Assembly (NCBI RefSeq): GCF_000308615.1
Contig: NZ_BAGB01000040.1
Span: 295,259-359,258 of the forward strand
From: Nocardia jiangxiensis NBRC 101359
GTDB taxonomy: Bacteria; Actinomycetota; Actinomycetes; Mycobacteriales; Mycobacteriaceae
Direction of reading: 5' to 3'
DNA length: 64,000 nt
The notes below the pieces were generated by a model that saw only the letters and a list, made by a program, of their open reading frames with translations, was not told the origin of the DNA and did not search any database. Shown piece by piece: positions 1 through 10,802 of this stretch (the first letter of the stretch is position 1; every line of letters starts with the position of its first letter). A program made the translations under genes and the position numbers.

Positions 1-231
1 TGCCAGGATCGGGTAGACGATGACCACGGTCCACACCACAACCACCACGAATGTCCCCCCGAGGATCAGCAACGGCGACAACGACATCAGCTCGGCGCTG
101 GCCGGCTTGCTCGCCGAGACGAGTATCCCGAGGCAGGCCACGATGGTGCAGACGAGCAGAAGATACCTGCGAAGCCGTGACCGCAATCGTCGGTTCCCCG
201 CCCGGCTTTTCTCGGTTTGGGCCGTGCTCAT
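1..231 (-). CDS. Membrane protein, N-terminal part (gene runs off left edge)
   Basis: An open frame reads from an ATG at 231 off the left edge without a stop, giving 77 residues. The first 20 residues are basic and hydrophilic (MSTAQTEKSRAGNRRLRSR). Two hydrophobic stretches follow: residues about 23-38 (YLLLVCTIVACLGILV) and about 52-75 (PLLILGGTFVVVVVWTVVIVYPIL), so it is a small integral membrane protein with at least two helices. I do not recognise the family and the C-terminus is missing. The start is the only Met available before the hydrophobic region. It is the last gene on the left and is transcribed away from the GntR gene. Confidence 0.6.
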   Translation of the reverse strand, partial: MSTAQTEKSRAGNRRLRSRLRRYLLLVCTIVACLGILVSASKPASAELMSLSPLLILGGTFVVVVVWTVVIVYPILA

Positions 232-504
232 GCCGGGAGCCTAGACTCCAGCCTGAGATCGTGGGTGTCGGCGTGTCGCCGCCGGTGAAAGGCTGGCACC
301 GCGCCGTCGATGCCGAGCGAACCTCCCCTCGGCATCGACACACACGCCTGTCGAATTTGTCTGTAATACAACCAAATTCGCCGTGGCCGTCGCGCACGGC
401 CTCGCGGATGATCGGCGGCAGGCCAGCCCGAAACCCTTAGCGCGACTTTTCACGTCATTGGACCCCATGTGCCGGCTACCGGTCCGGCGGGACTGCCGGA
501 GGTT

Positions 505-1188
505 TCACGCTTCTCGGTCTGCGAGCGCGGCAGTTGTCAGGGTGAGGTGCTGAATCAGTATGTCGGCGGCGGTGTCGGGATCCCGCGCCAGCGCCGCTTC
601 CTCGAGTCGACGATGCTTCTCGATACCGTCGCGCTCGGGGTTACGGTGCGACGACCAGCGGCGGGCCAGTTCGCTCGCGACCCACATACGGTCGAAGGTC
701 TCCAACAACACCGGGTTGCCGCATCCCTGCAGCAGAGTTCGATGGAACACCCGGTGGGCTTCGGCCCACTCCTCGCTGTAGTACTCGCCGTCTTGCGGGG
801 TGTACACCGGCGTGCGCGCCAAGCGGTGATGGGCGGCTCGAACCTCGCCCTCCCAGGTGACGTCGCCACGTTCGATCGACATGCGCAGCAGCACCGGCTC
901 GATGGCCCGGCGGGCCTCACCGATCTGCTGCCAGCGGTGATCGGAGAATGCGGGGACCGCGAAGCCACGGTTGGTCAGCCGATCGGCCAGCCCCTCACCG
1001 ACCAGACGCACCAGTGCCTCACGCACGACCGCGAGGCTCACGCCCTGCTGCCTGGACAGCTCCTGCGGCTTGAGCGCATCGCCGGGCGCGTACTCACCGC
1101 GCATGATCGCTGCGCGCAACTGTGCGTAGACCTGCTCGGAAAGCATCTGCTTCTCCGGCGCGGTCGGGGCATCGACTGTTCGGGCCAT
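505..1188 (-). CDS. GntR-family transcriptional regulator, FCD type
   Basis: This 227-residue protein has the two-domain layout of FadR/FCD GntR regulators. The N-terminal winged helix occupies residues about 15-80 (LSEQVYAQLRAAIMRGEYAPG, then SRQQGVSLAVVREALVRLVGEG). The helical effector domain follows and contains histidines spaced as expected for metal-assisted ligand binding (EAHRVFHRTLL, then EKHRRLEEAALARD). The family normally binds a small carboxylic acid that releases it from DNA. It is divergent from the PEBP/SDR pair at 1278, and the AT-rich 89-bp gap between them carries a repeated CGATCAT, so it probably controls itself and that pair. The ligand cannot be read from the sequence. 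Confidence 0.9.
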   Translation of the reverse strand: MARTVDAPTAPEKQMLSEQVYAQLRAAIMRGEYAPGDALKPQELSRQQGVSLAVVREALVRLVGEGLADRLTNRGFAVPAFSDHRWQQIGEARRAIEPVLLRMSIERGDVTWEGEVRAAHHRLARTPVYTPQDGEYYSEEWAEAHRVFHRTLLQGCGNPVLLETFDRMWVASELARRWSSHRNPERDGIEKHRRLEEAALARDPDTAADILIQHLTLTTAALADREA

Positions 1189-1192
1189 GAGC

Positions 1193-1225
1193 CGATCATA
1201 GACGATTACACAAATAATCGATCAT
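1193..1225. promoter_or_regulatory. Candidate GntR operator, repeated CGATCAT
   Basis: The heptamer CGATCAT occurs at 1193-1199 and again at 1219-1225, within the AT-rich divergent gap between the GntR gene and the PEBP gene. The second copy lies inside an imperfect palindrome (AATAATCGATCATTAAT). A 26-bp spacing between copies is close to two and a half helical turns. Assignment to the adjacent GntR regulator is inference from position. Confidence 0.4.
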
Positions 1226-1277
1226 TAATGCTATCGTCGATCTTGCATGTCCGGCACGACTCGAAAGGCGCGACACG

Positions 1278-1793
1278 ATGAGCGCAAACAACCCCTTCGC
1301 CCGGCTCCCCGAGGCGGCCTCGTTCACGGTCACCAGCACCACGGTGCGCGACGGCGATACCTGGCAGCCCGCGCAGTGGTCCTCCGGCGCTCCGGGCGGC
1401 AAAGACCTTTCCCCGCAACTGAGTTGGAGCGGCGCGCCGACGGGCACCAAGAGCTACGCAGTGACCGTGTACGACCCTGACGCCCCCACCGGGTCCGGCT
1501 TCTGGCATTGGGCTATCGCCAATATCCCGGCCACGACGACGAGCCTGCCCGAAGGCGCCGACTTGCCGGCGGGCGCCTTCCAATTGCCGAACGATGCGCG
1601 CCTGCCGCGATACATCGGCGCGGCACCGCCCGCGGGCCACGGTGAGCACCGGTATTTCGTGACCGTGCACGCCCTGGACGCGGACGACATCGGCGTCGCC
1701 GCCGACGCCACACCGGCCCTGCTCGGGTTCACCATCGCCGGTCACATCCTGGGTCGCGCGACGCTCGTCGCCACGGTGGAGACGGTGCAGTGA
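1278..1793 (+). CDS. YbhB/YbcL-type PEBP-family protein
   Basis: This 171-residue protein matches the bacterial phosphatidylethanolamine-binding/Raf-kinase-inhibitor-like family (YbhB/YbcL), which usually has 150-180 residues. Visible signatures are the core region around YDPDAPTGSGFWHWAIANIP, with the conserved DPDAP loop, and the later HRYFVTVHALD strand that frames the anion-binding pocket. No signal peptide is present, so it is cytoplasmic. The cellular role of bacterial PEBPs is poorly defined. The downstream SDR gene starts inside this stop codon (GTGA overlap), so the two are translationally coupled and probably both controlled by the divergent GntR regulator. Confidence 0.9.
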   Translation: MSANNPFARLPEAASFTVTSTTVRDGDTWQPAQWSSGAPGGKDLSPQLSWSGAPTGTKSYAVTVYDPDAPTGSGFWHWAIANIPATTTSLPEGADLPAGAFQLPNDARLPRYIGAAPPAGHGEHRYFVTVHALDADDIGVAADATPALLGFTIAGHILGRATLVATVETVQ

Positions 1794-2629
1794 ATCCCGA
1801 TATCGATCACATGACCGATCGCACCGTGCTGGTCACGGGTGCGACGGACGGACTCGGCCGCGCGCTCGCGGTCCGGCTCGGCGCGGCGGGCGCCCGTCTG
1901 ATCCTGCACGGCCGCAACCATGAGCGGGCCGCAACGGTCGCGACCGAAGTCGTTGCCGCAGGTGGACCAACTCCGCAGATCATCCTGGCGGACCTGTCCC
2001 AACTCAGGGAGGTGGACCGGCTTGTAGACGAGATCATCGCCCGCACTTCGCATTTGGATGTCCTGGTGAACAATGCCGGGATCAGCGGCCGGGCGGACGG
2101 GAAACGCGAACTCACCGCCGACGGCATCGAATCAGTGTGGGCGGTCGACCATCTGGCCCCCTACCGACTGACGCGTCGGCTGCTACCGCTGCTGCGAGCC
2201 TCAGCTCCGGCGCGGGTGGTGAATGTCGCATCCGCCGGGCAGCAGGAGATCGACCTCGAGGATCCGACTCCCGAACGCGACTACAACGCGTTCGCCGCCT
2301 ACTGCCGCGCCAAGCTGGCGATGATCATGGCAACCATCGAGTACGCCGAGGAACTCGACGGCACCGGTGTCACCGTGAATGCCCTGCACCCGGCCACTCT
2401 GATGCCGACGACCATGGTGCGCGAAGCCGGTGTCACACCGATCAGCACCATCGCCGAAGGCCTGAACGCGACCCTCCGGCTGATCTGTGATCCGAGCCTG
2501 GTTCGGACCACAGGCCGGTATTTCGACGGCACCCGAGAGTGCTCACCGCACCCGCAGGCCGATGATCGGCCGTCGCGCCGACGGCTACTCGAAATCAGCG
2601 ACGCGGCAATCGGTTCGATTGTGACCTGA
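1790..2629 (+). CDS. Short-chain dehydrogenase/reductase (SDR)
   Basis: This classical SDR binds NAD(P) through the glycine motif TGATDGLGRALA near residue 17. It carries the structural NNAG motif (VLVNNAGISG), a Ser in the region VVNVASAGQQ, and the catalytic Tyr and Lys as YCRAKLAM (YxxxK). It is 279 residues from the GTG at 1790, which overlaps the stop of the PEBP gene; an ATG at 1811 would give 272 residues and would start right before the nucleotide fold. Both fit the family length. The order of residues resembles SDRs annotated as retinol dehydrogenase-like or WW-domain-oxidoreductase-like, but the substrate is unknown. It probably forms a two-gene operon with the PEBP gene. Confidence 0.9.
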   Translation: MNPDIDHMTDRTVLVTGATDGLGRALAVRLGAAGARLILHGRNHERAATVATEVVAAGGPTPQIILADLSQLREVDRLVDEIIARTSHLDVLVNNAGISGRADGKRELTADGIESVWAVDHLAPYRLTRRLLPLLRASAPARVVNVASAGQQEIDLEDPTPERDYNAFAAYCRAKLAMIMATIEYAEELDGTGVTVNALHPATLMPTTMVREAGVTPISTIAEGLNATLRLICDPSLVRTTGRYFDGTRECSPHPQADDRPSRRRLLEISDAAIGSIVT

Positions 2630-2649
2630 GCAGGTGGTGACGGGGTGCG

Positions 2650-4212
2650 TCACTGCACGTAGGACAGCACGGTCATCATGCCGGCTTCGCCGTGATAGGC
2701 GTTGTGGCAGTGCAACATCCACTGCCCGGGGTTGGTGGCGTCCAGGTCGACCTCGACCGTCTGCATGGGCAGCACGATGGAGGTGTCCTTGCGCGCGCCC
2801 ATGCCGTTCGCGGTGACGACCTGGAAGGTGTGACCGTGCAGATGCATCGGGTGGAACATCATGGTCTTGTTCACCAACCGCAGCCGGACTCGTTGTCCCT
2901 GAGTCACATTCAGCGCGGCGGGCTCGGGGTATGCCTTGCCGTTGATGGTCCAGATGTACCGGGACGAGTCGGACCCGAGAGTCACGCCGAGGGTGACATC
3001 GGGGGCGCGACGGGGTAGCCGCACCGCCTCGGCCGCAGTGAGCCGGGCCGCTGTCAATGGCGCCTGCGCCAACTCCGCGGGCCGCGAGTCGGCGGTCGGC
3101 GGGGCGCCACCTCCGGTGCGGATCACCGCGAAAGCCTGTCCCGTCTTGCCTTCCGCGGCGGCGACGAGAGGGAAGACACCGTCGCCGAGATCGATGATCG
3201 CGTCGTAGCGCTCCCCCATACCGATCAGGACGGCGGCGGTGGTCACCGGCTGGACGGGGTAGCCGTCGCTGTGGGTGACGCGCAGCGTATGGCCGCCGAC
3301 CGCGACCCGGAACGCGGTGTCGGCGGCGGCGTTGATGATCCGCAGCCGCATTCGCTGCCCGGGTTTGCCTGTGAGAACGACCGGGTCCGCGGCGGTGCGT
3401 CCGTTGATCAGATAGTACGGATAGTCCTTGATGTCACCGGCATCCGAGCCCAGCGGCGCATCCGGATTCGTCGGCATCGACCCCGAGCCCATGTTCATGC
3501 CGCCCATCGAGCCCATGTTCATCCCGGGCATGCCGCCCACACCCGTCTCGCGTAGGTGCCGCAATTGCTCGTCGGGGTTGCGGCCGTTGACGCCGTCGAG
3601 CCAATCATCCAGCACGACAACGGCTTCCAGGTCGTAGTCGGCGCCGTCGGCGGGGTCCTCGACGATGAGCGGGGCGTACAGGCCACGGTCGAGCTGGACG
3701 CCGGCATGCGGATGGAAGAAATAGGTACCCGCATCGGGCACGGTGAACTCGTAGCCGAAGGCTCCGCCGGGCGCGATGGCGGGCTGGGTGAGATCGGGCA
3801 TGCCATCCATGTCGTTGCGTAATGCGATGCCATGCCAGTGGATCGATGTCGGGGCCGGTAAGGCGTTGGTGAGCTCGGCCCGCAGGACTTCGCCGCGTTT
3901 GATTCGTATCTCCCTGCCCGGCAGCTGGGAGTCGTAGACCCAGGTGGGCACCTGAACGCCACCGAGATCCACAGTGGCCGGGGCCGCGCGCAGGTTCACC
4001 TGCCGGACGAGGGCATCGGCGGCGCGACGAGAGTTTTCGGCTGTTCGGACGGCGTCGGAATCGGGCTGCACGAGGGGAGGTGAGCTCGACGAACCGGTCG
4101 AACACGAGGCGAGCACAGCAGCCGCCGCGGTACCGGCGCCGAAGGCCAGGAAGCCCCGTCGGGTCATCGGCGCGGCGGGTGGCGCACCGATGACCCGGGC
4201 CGTCCGAGGCAT
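2650..4212 (-). CDS. Tat-exported multicopper oxidase lipoprotein
   Basis: This 520-residue protein has all four copper-binding motifs of multicopper oxidases: HWHG and HPHAG near the N-terminal third, HPMHLHGH and HCHNAYHGEAGM near the C-terminus. The last supplies the Cys, His and Met ligands of the type 1 copper and the trinuclear cluster. A twin-arginine signal (RRGFLAFG, residues 18-25) leads to a lipobox with Cys37 (LASC), so it is exported folded and lipid-anchored. A Met-rich loop (near GGMPGMNMGSMGGMNMGSG) is typical of cuprous oxidases of the CueO/MmcO kind. Its start codon overlaps the stop of the DUF302 gene, making it the last gene of the operon led by the CsoR-like repressor. 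Oxidation of Cu(I) outside the membrane is the likely job. Confidence 0.93.
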   Translation of the reverse strand: MPRTARVIGAPPAAPMTRRGFLAFGAGTAAAAVLASCSTGSSSSPPLVQPDSDAVRTAENSRRAADALVRQVNLRAAPATVDLGGVQVPTWVYDSQLPGREIRIKRGEVLRAELTNALPAPTSIHWHGIALRNDMDGMPDLTQPAIAPGGAFGYEFTVPDAGTYFFHPHAGVQLDRGLYAPLIVEDPADGADYDLEAVVVLDDWLDGVNGRNPDEQLRHLRETGVGGMPGMNMGSMGGMNMGSGSMPTNPDAPLGSDAGDIKDYPYYLINGRTAADPVVLTGKPGQRMRLRIINAAADTAFRVAVGGHTLRVTHSDGYPVQPVTTAAVLIGMGERYDAIIDLGDGVFPLVAAAEGKTGQAFAVIRTGGGAPPTADSRPAELAQAPLTAARLTAAEAVRLPRRAPDVTLGVTLGSDSSRYIWTINGKAYPEPAALNVTQGQRVRLRLVNKTMMFHPMHLHGHTFQVVTANGMGARKDTSIVLPMQTVEVDLDATNPGQWMLHCHNAYHGEAGMMTVLSYVQ

Positions 4213-4616
4213 CAGTGGTCGCCGAGGGCGTCGATGGCGGCGCGGAGCCTGGTCGCTGCCTCCGAGGCGATCGGTTCCAGGCCCGCTTCACCGGTGACCT
4301 GAACCATGACGTCGGGGTCCATGGCTTCGACGATGACCGTACCGTCGTCGGAGCGGTCGCGACGAACGATCACGTTGCAGGGCAACAGCAATCCGATCTG
4401 GCGGTCGACCTCGACCGCGCGGTGGGCCAGTGGCGGGTTGCAGGCGCCGAGGATGCGGTAGTCCTCCATGTCCTGGCCGAGTTTGGCCTTCAGTGTCGCG
4501 GTCATATCGATTTCGGTCAGGACGCCGAAGCCCTGCTCGGCCAGTGCGGTACGAGTTCGTTCGACCGCGTCGTCGAACCGGTCGGTGCGTAGTGTGGTGG
4601 CGATGGCCAGTTTCAT
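4212..4616 (-). CDS. DUF302 domain protein
   Basis: This 134-residue protein begins with MKLAIATTLRTDRFDDAVERTR, the usual start of DUF302 proteins, and keeps the family's central region (ILGACNPPLAHRAVEVDRQIGLLLPCNVIVRR) and the MDPDVMVQV segment near the end. The ATG at 4616 was preferred over longer readings because GGAAG lies 10 bases upstream. Two cysteines (in GACNPP and LLPCNV) could bind metal or thiol ligands. Biochemical function is not established for the family, but it is often linked with copper or sulfide stress genes. It sits between DUF2892 and the multicopper oxidase in one operon, overlapping the latter by one base. Confidence 0.87.
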   Translation of the reverse strand: MKLAIATTLRTDRFDDAVERTRTALAEQGFGVLTEIDMTATLKAKLGQDMEDYRILGACNPPLAHRAVEVDRQIGLLLPCNVIVRRDRSDDGTVIVEAMDPDVMVQVTGEAGLEPIASEAATRLRAAIDALGDH

Positions 4617-4657
4617 GATTACCGGCACTTCCTTTCGGTAGTGGATATGACGAGCGG

Positions 4658-4900
4658 TCAGGTTCCGGACACGTTGCAGGGTGCGGCGGCGGGCAGCCCG
4701 AGTCGGCGTAGCAGCAGGGTCGCCGGGCACCAGCCCGCGGTGCCGTACAGCAGCAGGTTAGCGCCCACGAACCCGGTGAAGACCAGCCACCAACTCGACC
4801 ACGCCGCCGCCAGTATCACGCTGATCAGGACGAAGGCGCCTGCCAGCAGAGGAACGACACGGGCAATGGACCAGCCGTGGTGCCGAGGTAGGTTCGCCAT
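4658..4900 (-). CDS. DUF2892 small membrane protein
   Basis: This 80-residue protein has two hydrophobic helices (about residues 11-33 and 38-58) and a short tail with two cysteines (GWCPATLLLRRLGL and APCNV). The order, two helices followed by a Cys-containing GxCP motif, is the DUF2892 or YgaP C-terminal type of membrane domain. That domain is commonly fused to rhodaneses or placed beside CsoR/CstR repressors and thiol or copper resistance genes. It lies 36 bases downstream of the repressor gene and 41 bases upstream of the DUF302 gene, clearly one transcription unit. The exact role is unknown; membrane handling of persulfide or metal is an inference from family context. Confidence 0.85.
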   Translation of the reverse strand: MANLPRHHGWSIARVVPLLAGAFVLISVILAAAWSSWWLVFTGFVGANLLLYGTAGWCPATLLLRRLGLPAAAPCNVSGT

Positions 4901-4936
4901 GAGTTGACCTCCATAATCGGTTGCGCGCCTGCGGGT

Positions 4937-7431
<2,495 letters not shown>

Positions 7432-7446
7432 CAGCTCTCCATTCAT

Positions 7447-7462
7447 ATACCCCCTGGGGTAT
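7447..7462. promoter_or_regulatory. CsoR/CstR-type operator 2
   Basis: ATACCCCCTGGGGTAT is a perfect palindrome apart from its central pair. It lies immediately upstream of the MMPL start region and would block its promoter or ribosome site when bound. It is the same element as at 5243-5262. Confidence 0.78.
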
Positions 7463-7480
7463 TATCCAATGCAGCCGACC

Positions 7481-7496
7481 ATACCCCTGGGGGTAT
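7481..7496. promoter_or_regulatory. CsoR/CstR-type operator 3
   Basis: ATACCCCTGGGGGTAT repeats operator 1 exactly over 16 bases. Its centre is 34 bp from the centre of operator 2, about three helical turns, so two repressor tetramers could bind the same DNA face upstream of the MMPL gene. Confidence 0.78.
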
Positions 7497-7713
7497 CTCC
7501 GAGTAAAGGCGGTATGAGTCACAGACCGAATCCGACGCAGTCTCCCTCGGCAGCTGCCGCCGTACCGGGTGCGGCACCGGCCGATCCCGAGGGATCCGCA
7601 TTCCGCATGCGCATTTGCGCTGATGGAGTGCGGCGCCCTCGCTATGCTCGACCTCGCAGCGCAGGATCGATCATGAGCCGTTCCGCACTCGTTCGAACTG
7701 GTCGAGGAGTCCG

Positions 7714-8205
7714 ATGACCGTCATCCACAACTTGCCGGCACACGTACTGTTCGTGCATTTCATCATCGCGCTCGTGCCCTTGACCGCGGTACTCGAAATC
7801 GTGTGCGCCGTGTGGCCGGCCGCTCGGCGCGGGCACCTCGTCTGGCTGACGTTGATCCTCGCCGTGATCACGATGGTGCTGACTCCGATCACCATCCACG
7901 CCGGCGAATGGCTCTACAACCTGCGCGAGAATCCCGACGCGATCCTGCGCGAACACGCCGAACGCGGCGACACGATGCTGTATTTCTCGATCGCGCTGCT
8001 GGTCGTCGCGGTAGTACTGGCCGCACTCCAGGTGATCGAACGACGCGGGACCAAGCCACGCGCGATCCTCACCGTGGCCGTGGCAGCGCTGGCCGTGGTG
8101 GTCGGTGTCGCATCGATGGTGCAGCTCTACCGCACCGGAGACGCCGGATCACAGTCGGTGTGGGGCAACCAGATCGCACATCTGCAGAAGGCCGGCGGCA
8201 GCTGA
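7714..8205 (+). CDS. DUF2231-type four-helix membrane protein
   Basis: This 163-residue integral membrane protein has four hydrophobic segments: about residues 9-30, 40-62, 86-108 and 118-135. Two histidines are set in the first helix (PAHVLFVHFIIALVPL), which matches the HxxxxxH arrangement of DUF2231 proteins, suggested to bind haem or metal. A good ribosome site (GAGGAG) lies 4 bases before the ATG. Function is not established. It stands alone between the MMPL regulatory region and the damaged wax ester synthase gene. The 250-bp stretch upstream (7463-7713) shows no gene apart from operator 3. Confidence 0.75.
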   Translation: MTVIHNLPAHVLFVHFIIALVPLTAVLEIVCAVWPAARRGHLVWLTLILAVITMVLTPITIHAGEWLYNLRENPDAILREHAERGDTMLYFSIALLVVAVVLAALQVIERRGTKPRAILTVAVAALAVVVGVASMVQLYRTGDAGSQSVWGNQIAHLQKAGGS

Positions 8206-8363
8206 CACGCTCAGCACGGCAGCTCGGGCAGCAATACCCCACCGGCCGATGACCTTGGCATACCGCGCGCCGAACCCGTCGCGCAATAGTCGTGGTGAAG
8301 CCGTGGCGGTTCTCGCGGTCGTCGCTGTCCGATGCCGCGGCCACGGCGGAACAGGTGCTCACG

Positions 8364-9544
8364 ATGACACATTTGGGCCCACTGGACATCGGATTCCTGG
8401 AACTCGAGGATTCCGATCCGCACATCAGTCTCGCCATCGGAGTGGTGGCGATCATCGCTGGTCCCGCACCGAACCAGCAGGAATTACGGATCTGGCTCGA
8501 TCGAGGTCTGGAGTCGCATGCCCGGCTGCGGCAGCGAGTGCGCCGCACTCCCCTGGACGTCAGCGGACCGGCCTGGGAGGACGACCCCCATTTCGCCCTG
8601 GCGCACCATATTCGCCGGACCGCCCTGCCAGAGCCGGGCGGTGAACCACAGTTGCGCGAGCTGGTCGCCACCGAGATCACCGAACGACTGGACCGCGACC
8701 ATCCGCTCTGGCGAATCACGATCGTGGAACATCTCGCCGGCGACCGGTGGGCGATGATCGTCCGGGCACACCACACCATGGTGGACGGAATCTCCGGTAT
8801 CACCCTGCTGGAAAGCTTCTGTGACGGACCGACCGGGGCGGCCGAGCGAACGGCGCCGTGGGACAGCAGCGCCGATATGCCGTGGCGCGAGCCGAACTGC
8901 CCGAGGTGGACGAGATCTGCTCGGCGCAGGGCGTGACGGTCAACGACGTCGCCGTCGCGGCGATCGCCGCGGCGTACCGTCGCCTGCTTCTGCTGCGCGG
9001 CGAGACTCCGGTCCCGGGTGAGCTGCGGGTCGTGATACCGGTCTCGACCAGAGCGGTGGGTGCGAAACAGGTTCTCGACAACCGGATTTCGGCGACGGTC
9101 ACCGAGCTTCCGATCCATGTGAACGATCCGGTCGAGCGCCTCGGGCTCGTGCACCGGCGGGTCCGCGAACACCGGGCCCGCGGGGAGGTCGAGGCCGAAC
9201 AGTCGTTGCTCACGCTGGCTCGCCGACTGCCCGCCGGAGTGGTGGCGAGCGTATTCCGGGTCGCCACCCGCTTCCCGCAGCACGCGATCGGCACCCTGGC
9301 GACCAATGTGCCCGGTCCGCGGAACCGGCTGAGCCTGGGCGGACACGAAATCCTGGAACTGTGGCCGTGCATCCCCACCGCCATGCGCCTGCGCACCACG
9401 GTCGCGATCCTGAGCTACCGCGACCGGCTGACCTTCGGCATCACCGCCGACTACGACAGCACCCCCGACATCGACACGATCCCCTCGGCCATCGAAACCG
9501 AGATCTCGGTGCTGCTCGCCCACGCTCGCGGCCGGCGACCATGA
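8364..9544 (+). pseudogene. Wax ester synthase/diacylglycerol acyltransferase, frameshifted
   Basis: The first part, from ATG 8364 (MTHLGPLDIGFLELEDSD), is a normal WS/DGAT N-terminal domain and carries the catalytic HHxxxDG motif as HHTMVDG. The reading frame then changes near 8860. The second part (from RRYAVARAELPEVDEICS, through TVNDVAVAAIAA and NVPGPRNRLSLGG) is the C-terminal WS/DGAT domain in another frame. Known members have a linker of some 60-70 residues between these parts; here about 15 remain, so a deletion that also shifts the frame is the simplest explanation. The intact enzyme would make triacylglycerol or wax esters from acyl-CoA. A sequencing error alone would not explain the missing linker. 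Confidence 0.8.
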
Positions 9545-9563
9545 AAGGGCCCATCTGCCCTGG
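9544..9563. promoter_or_regulatory. Weak DosR/DevR-like box
   Basis: The 20-mer AAAGGGCCCATCTGCCCTGG lies 34 bases before the adenosine-specific kinase start. It keeps the GGG...CCC spacing and the AT centre of the mycobacterial DosR consensus but lacks the A of GGGAC and the G of GTCCC. It is listed because a better match precedes the next gene. Confidence 0.3.
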
Positions 9564-9596
9564 CGCACCACACCGGCGCGGCGGAGCATCGGCAGC

Positions 9597-10079
9597 ATGG
9601 AGCTCAGCACGGTGCCCATCGACAAACCCGAGGACCTCGATGTCGTCGTCGGGCAGTCGCATTTCATCAAAACCGTCGAGGACCTGCACGAGGCGCTCGT
9701 GGGAACCGGCCCGCAACTGCGCTTCGGGCTGGCGTTCTGCGAGGCGTCCGGGCCCCGGTTGGTCCGGCACTCCGGTAACGACCCCGACCTGGTCGACCTG
9801 GCGACCCGCAACGCACTGGCCATCGGCGCCGGTCACTGCTTCGTGGTGTTCCTGCGCGAGGGGCACCCCGTGAACGTGCTCAACGCGATCCGCCACGTTC
9901 CCGAGGTGTGCACGATCTTCTGCGCCACAGCCAATCCGGTCCAGATCGTGATCGCCGAGAACGACCTCGGGCGCGGCATCATCGGCGTCATCGACGGTCC
10001 CCCGCCGTTGGGTGTGGAAACCACGGCCGACCAGCAGGATCGCAGAGAACTGTTACGCCGCATCGGCTACAAGCTCTAG
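9597..10079 (+). CDS. Adenosine-specific kinase (DUF355 family)
   Basis: This 160-residue protein belongs to the small adenosine-specific kinase family (PF04008), whose members are about 160 residues. Matching parts are the start (ELSTVPIDKPEDLDVVVGQSHFIKT), the central FGLAFCEASGPRLVRHSGND, and the end region FCATANPVQIVIAENDLGRGIIGVIDG. The archaeal member phosphorylates adenosine to AMP; the bacterial role is less certain. The ATG at 9597 is the only sensible start. In mycobacteria and relatives such genes are found beside DUF2267, universal-stress and hypoxia genes, and here it stands between the wax ester synthase remnant and a DUF2267 gene. Confidence 0.85.
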   Translation: MELSTVPIDKPEDLDVVVGQSHFIKTVEDLHEALVGTGPQLRFGLAFCEASGPRLVRHSGNDPDLVDLATRNALAIGAGHCFVVFLREGHPVNVLNAIRHVPEVCTIFCATANPVQIVIAENDLGRGIIGVIDGPPPLGVETTADQQDRRELLRRIGYKL

Positions 10080-10104
10080 CCTGGCAATCCGACATTCCCC
10101 GCGC

Positions 10105-10124
10105 ACGGGGACCTCCGGCCCTAC
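10105..10124. promoter_or_regulatory. DosR/DevR-like box
   Basis: ACGGGGACCTCCGGCCCTAC fits the mycobacterial DosR (DevR) box TTSGGGACTWWAGTCCCSAA in its core: GGGAC, a 4-base spacer, then GGCCC. It lies 21 bases upstream of the DUF2267 gene start. No DosR homologue is in the window, so the regulator would act from elsewhere. Confidence 0.5.
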
Positions 10125-10145
10125 AGCGACACTCGGTCGCAGCCG

Positions 10146-10802
10146 ATGCTGACAGACATGTCCCACTCGAACGACCCCTTCGCATCCACCGTGCACACCG
10201 CGCATCACTGGCTCAATACCGTCGCCCAGGCGATCGGCACCGAAGATCGCCATTTCGCTTATCGCGTACTACGCGCATGGCTGCATGCTGTCCGGGACCG
10301 CATCGGATTATCCGGTTCGGCGCATCTCACAGCACAGCTACCGGAATTGCTTCGCGGCCTCTACTACGAGGGCTGGGTTCCGGTTCACTCCGCGGATCAC
10401 CACACCGCCAGCTTCGTGCACCAGTTCGCCCACGAGGCCGGCGTGCCGCCGCAAGAGGTCCCCGCCTTGGCGAGCGCGGTGACCGATGCCCTGACCGATC
10501 TGTTCTCCCCCGGGCAACTCGGTCACGTCTTCGCGGTGCTCCCGGTCCACCTGTGCGGTCTCCTGTGCGGTACAACGGCTCATCTGCCAACCCGGGAAAC
10601 CGTCCGGCCGAGCGAATACACCGAGCTCGAGCACCGGCTCAGAGTGCTCGGCGACGCGGTCGCGGAACTGTCGCGCGGGCTGATGGAATCGCCCGCGGAC
10701 GAACGCGGCAACCGCCACCAGTCCATCGCTGCGCAACACGCACACAACATGCTCATCTCCGAGGGCCTGCTCAACGCTCCGGGTGGAGCCGTACACGCGT
10801 GA
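10146..10802 (+). CDS. DUF2267 domain protein
   Basis: This 218-residue protein contains one clear DUF2267 domain. It begins with FASTVHTAHHWLNTVAQAIG and continues with the characteristic AYRVLRAWLHAVRDRIG and LTAQLPELLRGLYYEGW helices. A second, weaker helical region ends with a tail containing HAHNMLISEGLL. DUF2267 proteins are soluble helical proteins without an assigned biochemical role that recur in actinobacterial hypoxia or stress clusters. Starts at 10146 or 10158 are both possible. A DosR-like box lies 21 bases upstream. The stop codon overlaps the GTG start of the hydrogenase iron-sulfur subunit gene (GTGA), so this gene probably led the hydrogenase operon. Confidence 0.85.
   Translation: MLTDMSHSNDPFASTVHTAHHWLNTVAQAIGTEDRHFAYRVLRAWLHAVRDRIGLSGSAHLTAQLPELLRGLYYEGWVPVHSADHHTASFVHQFAHEAGVPPQEVPALASAVTDALTDLFSPGQLGHVFAVLPVHLCGLLCGTTAHLPTRETVRPSEYTELEHRLRVLGDAVAELSRGLMESPADERGNRHQSIAAQHAHNMLISEGLLNAPGGAVHA

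Noticed and set aside
51..440. Plus-strand open frame at the left edge
   Set aside because: It is Ser/Arg/Pro-rich with no family features and is opposite the membrane protein on the minus strand.
3471..3530. Repeated short Met-Gly-rich units in the multicopper oxidase, which look like a DNA tandem repeat
   Set aside because: They are part of the coding sequence (Met-rich copper loop) and not a separate repeat element.
9908..10798. Long open frame upstream of the hydrogenase beta-subunit gene in the same frame
   Set aside because: It is Arg/Pro/His-rich and overlaps the adenosine kinase and DUF2267 genes on the same strand; beta-subunit sequence starts only near GTG 10799.
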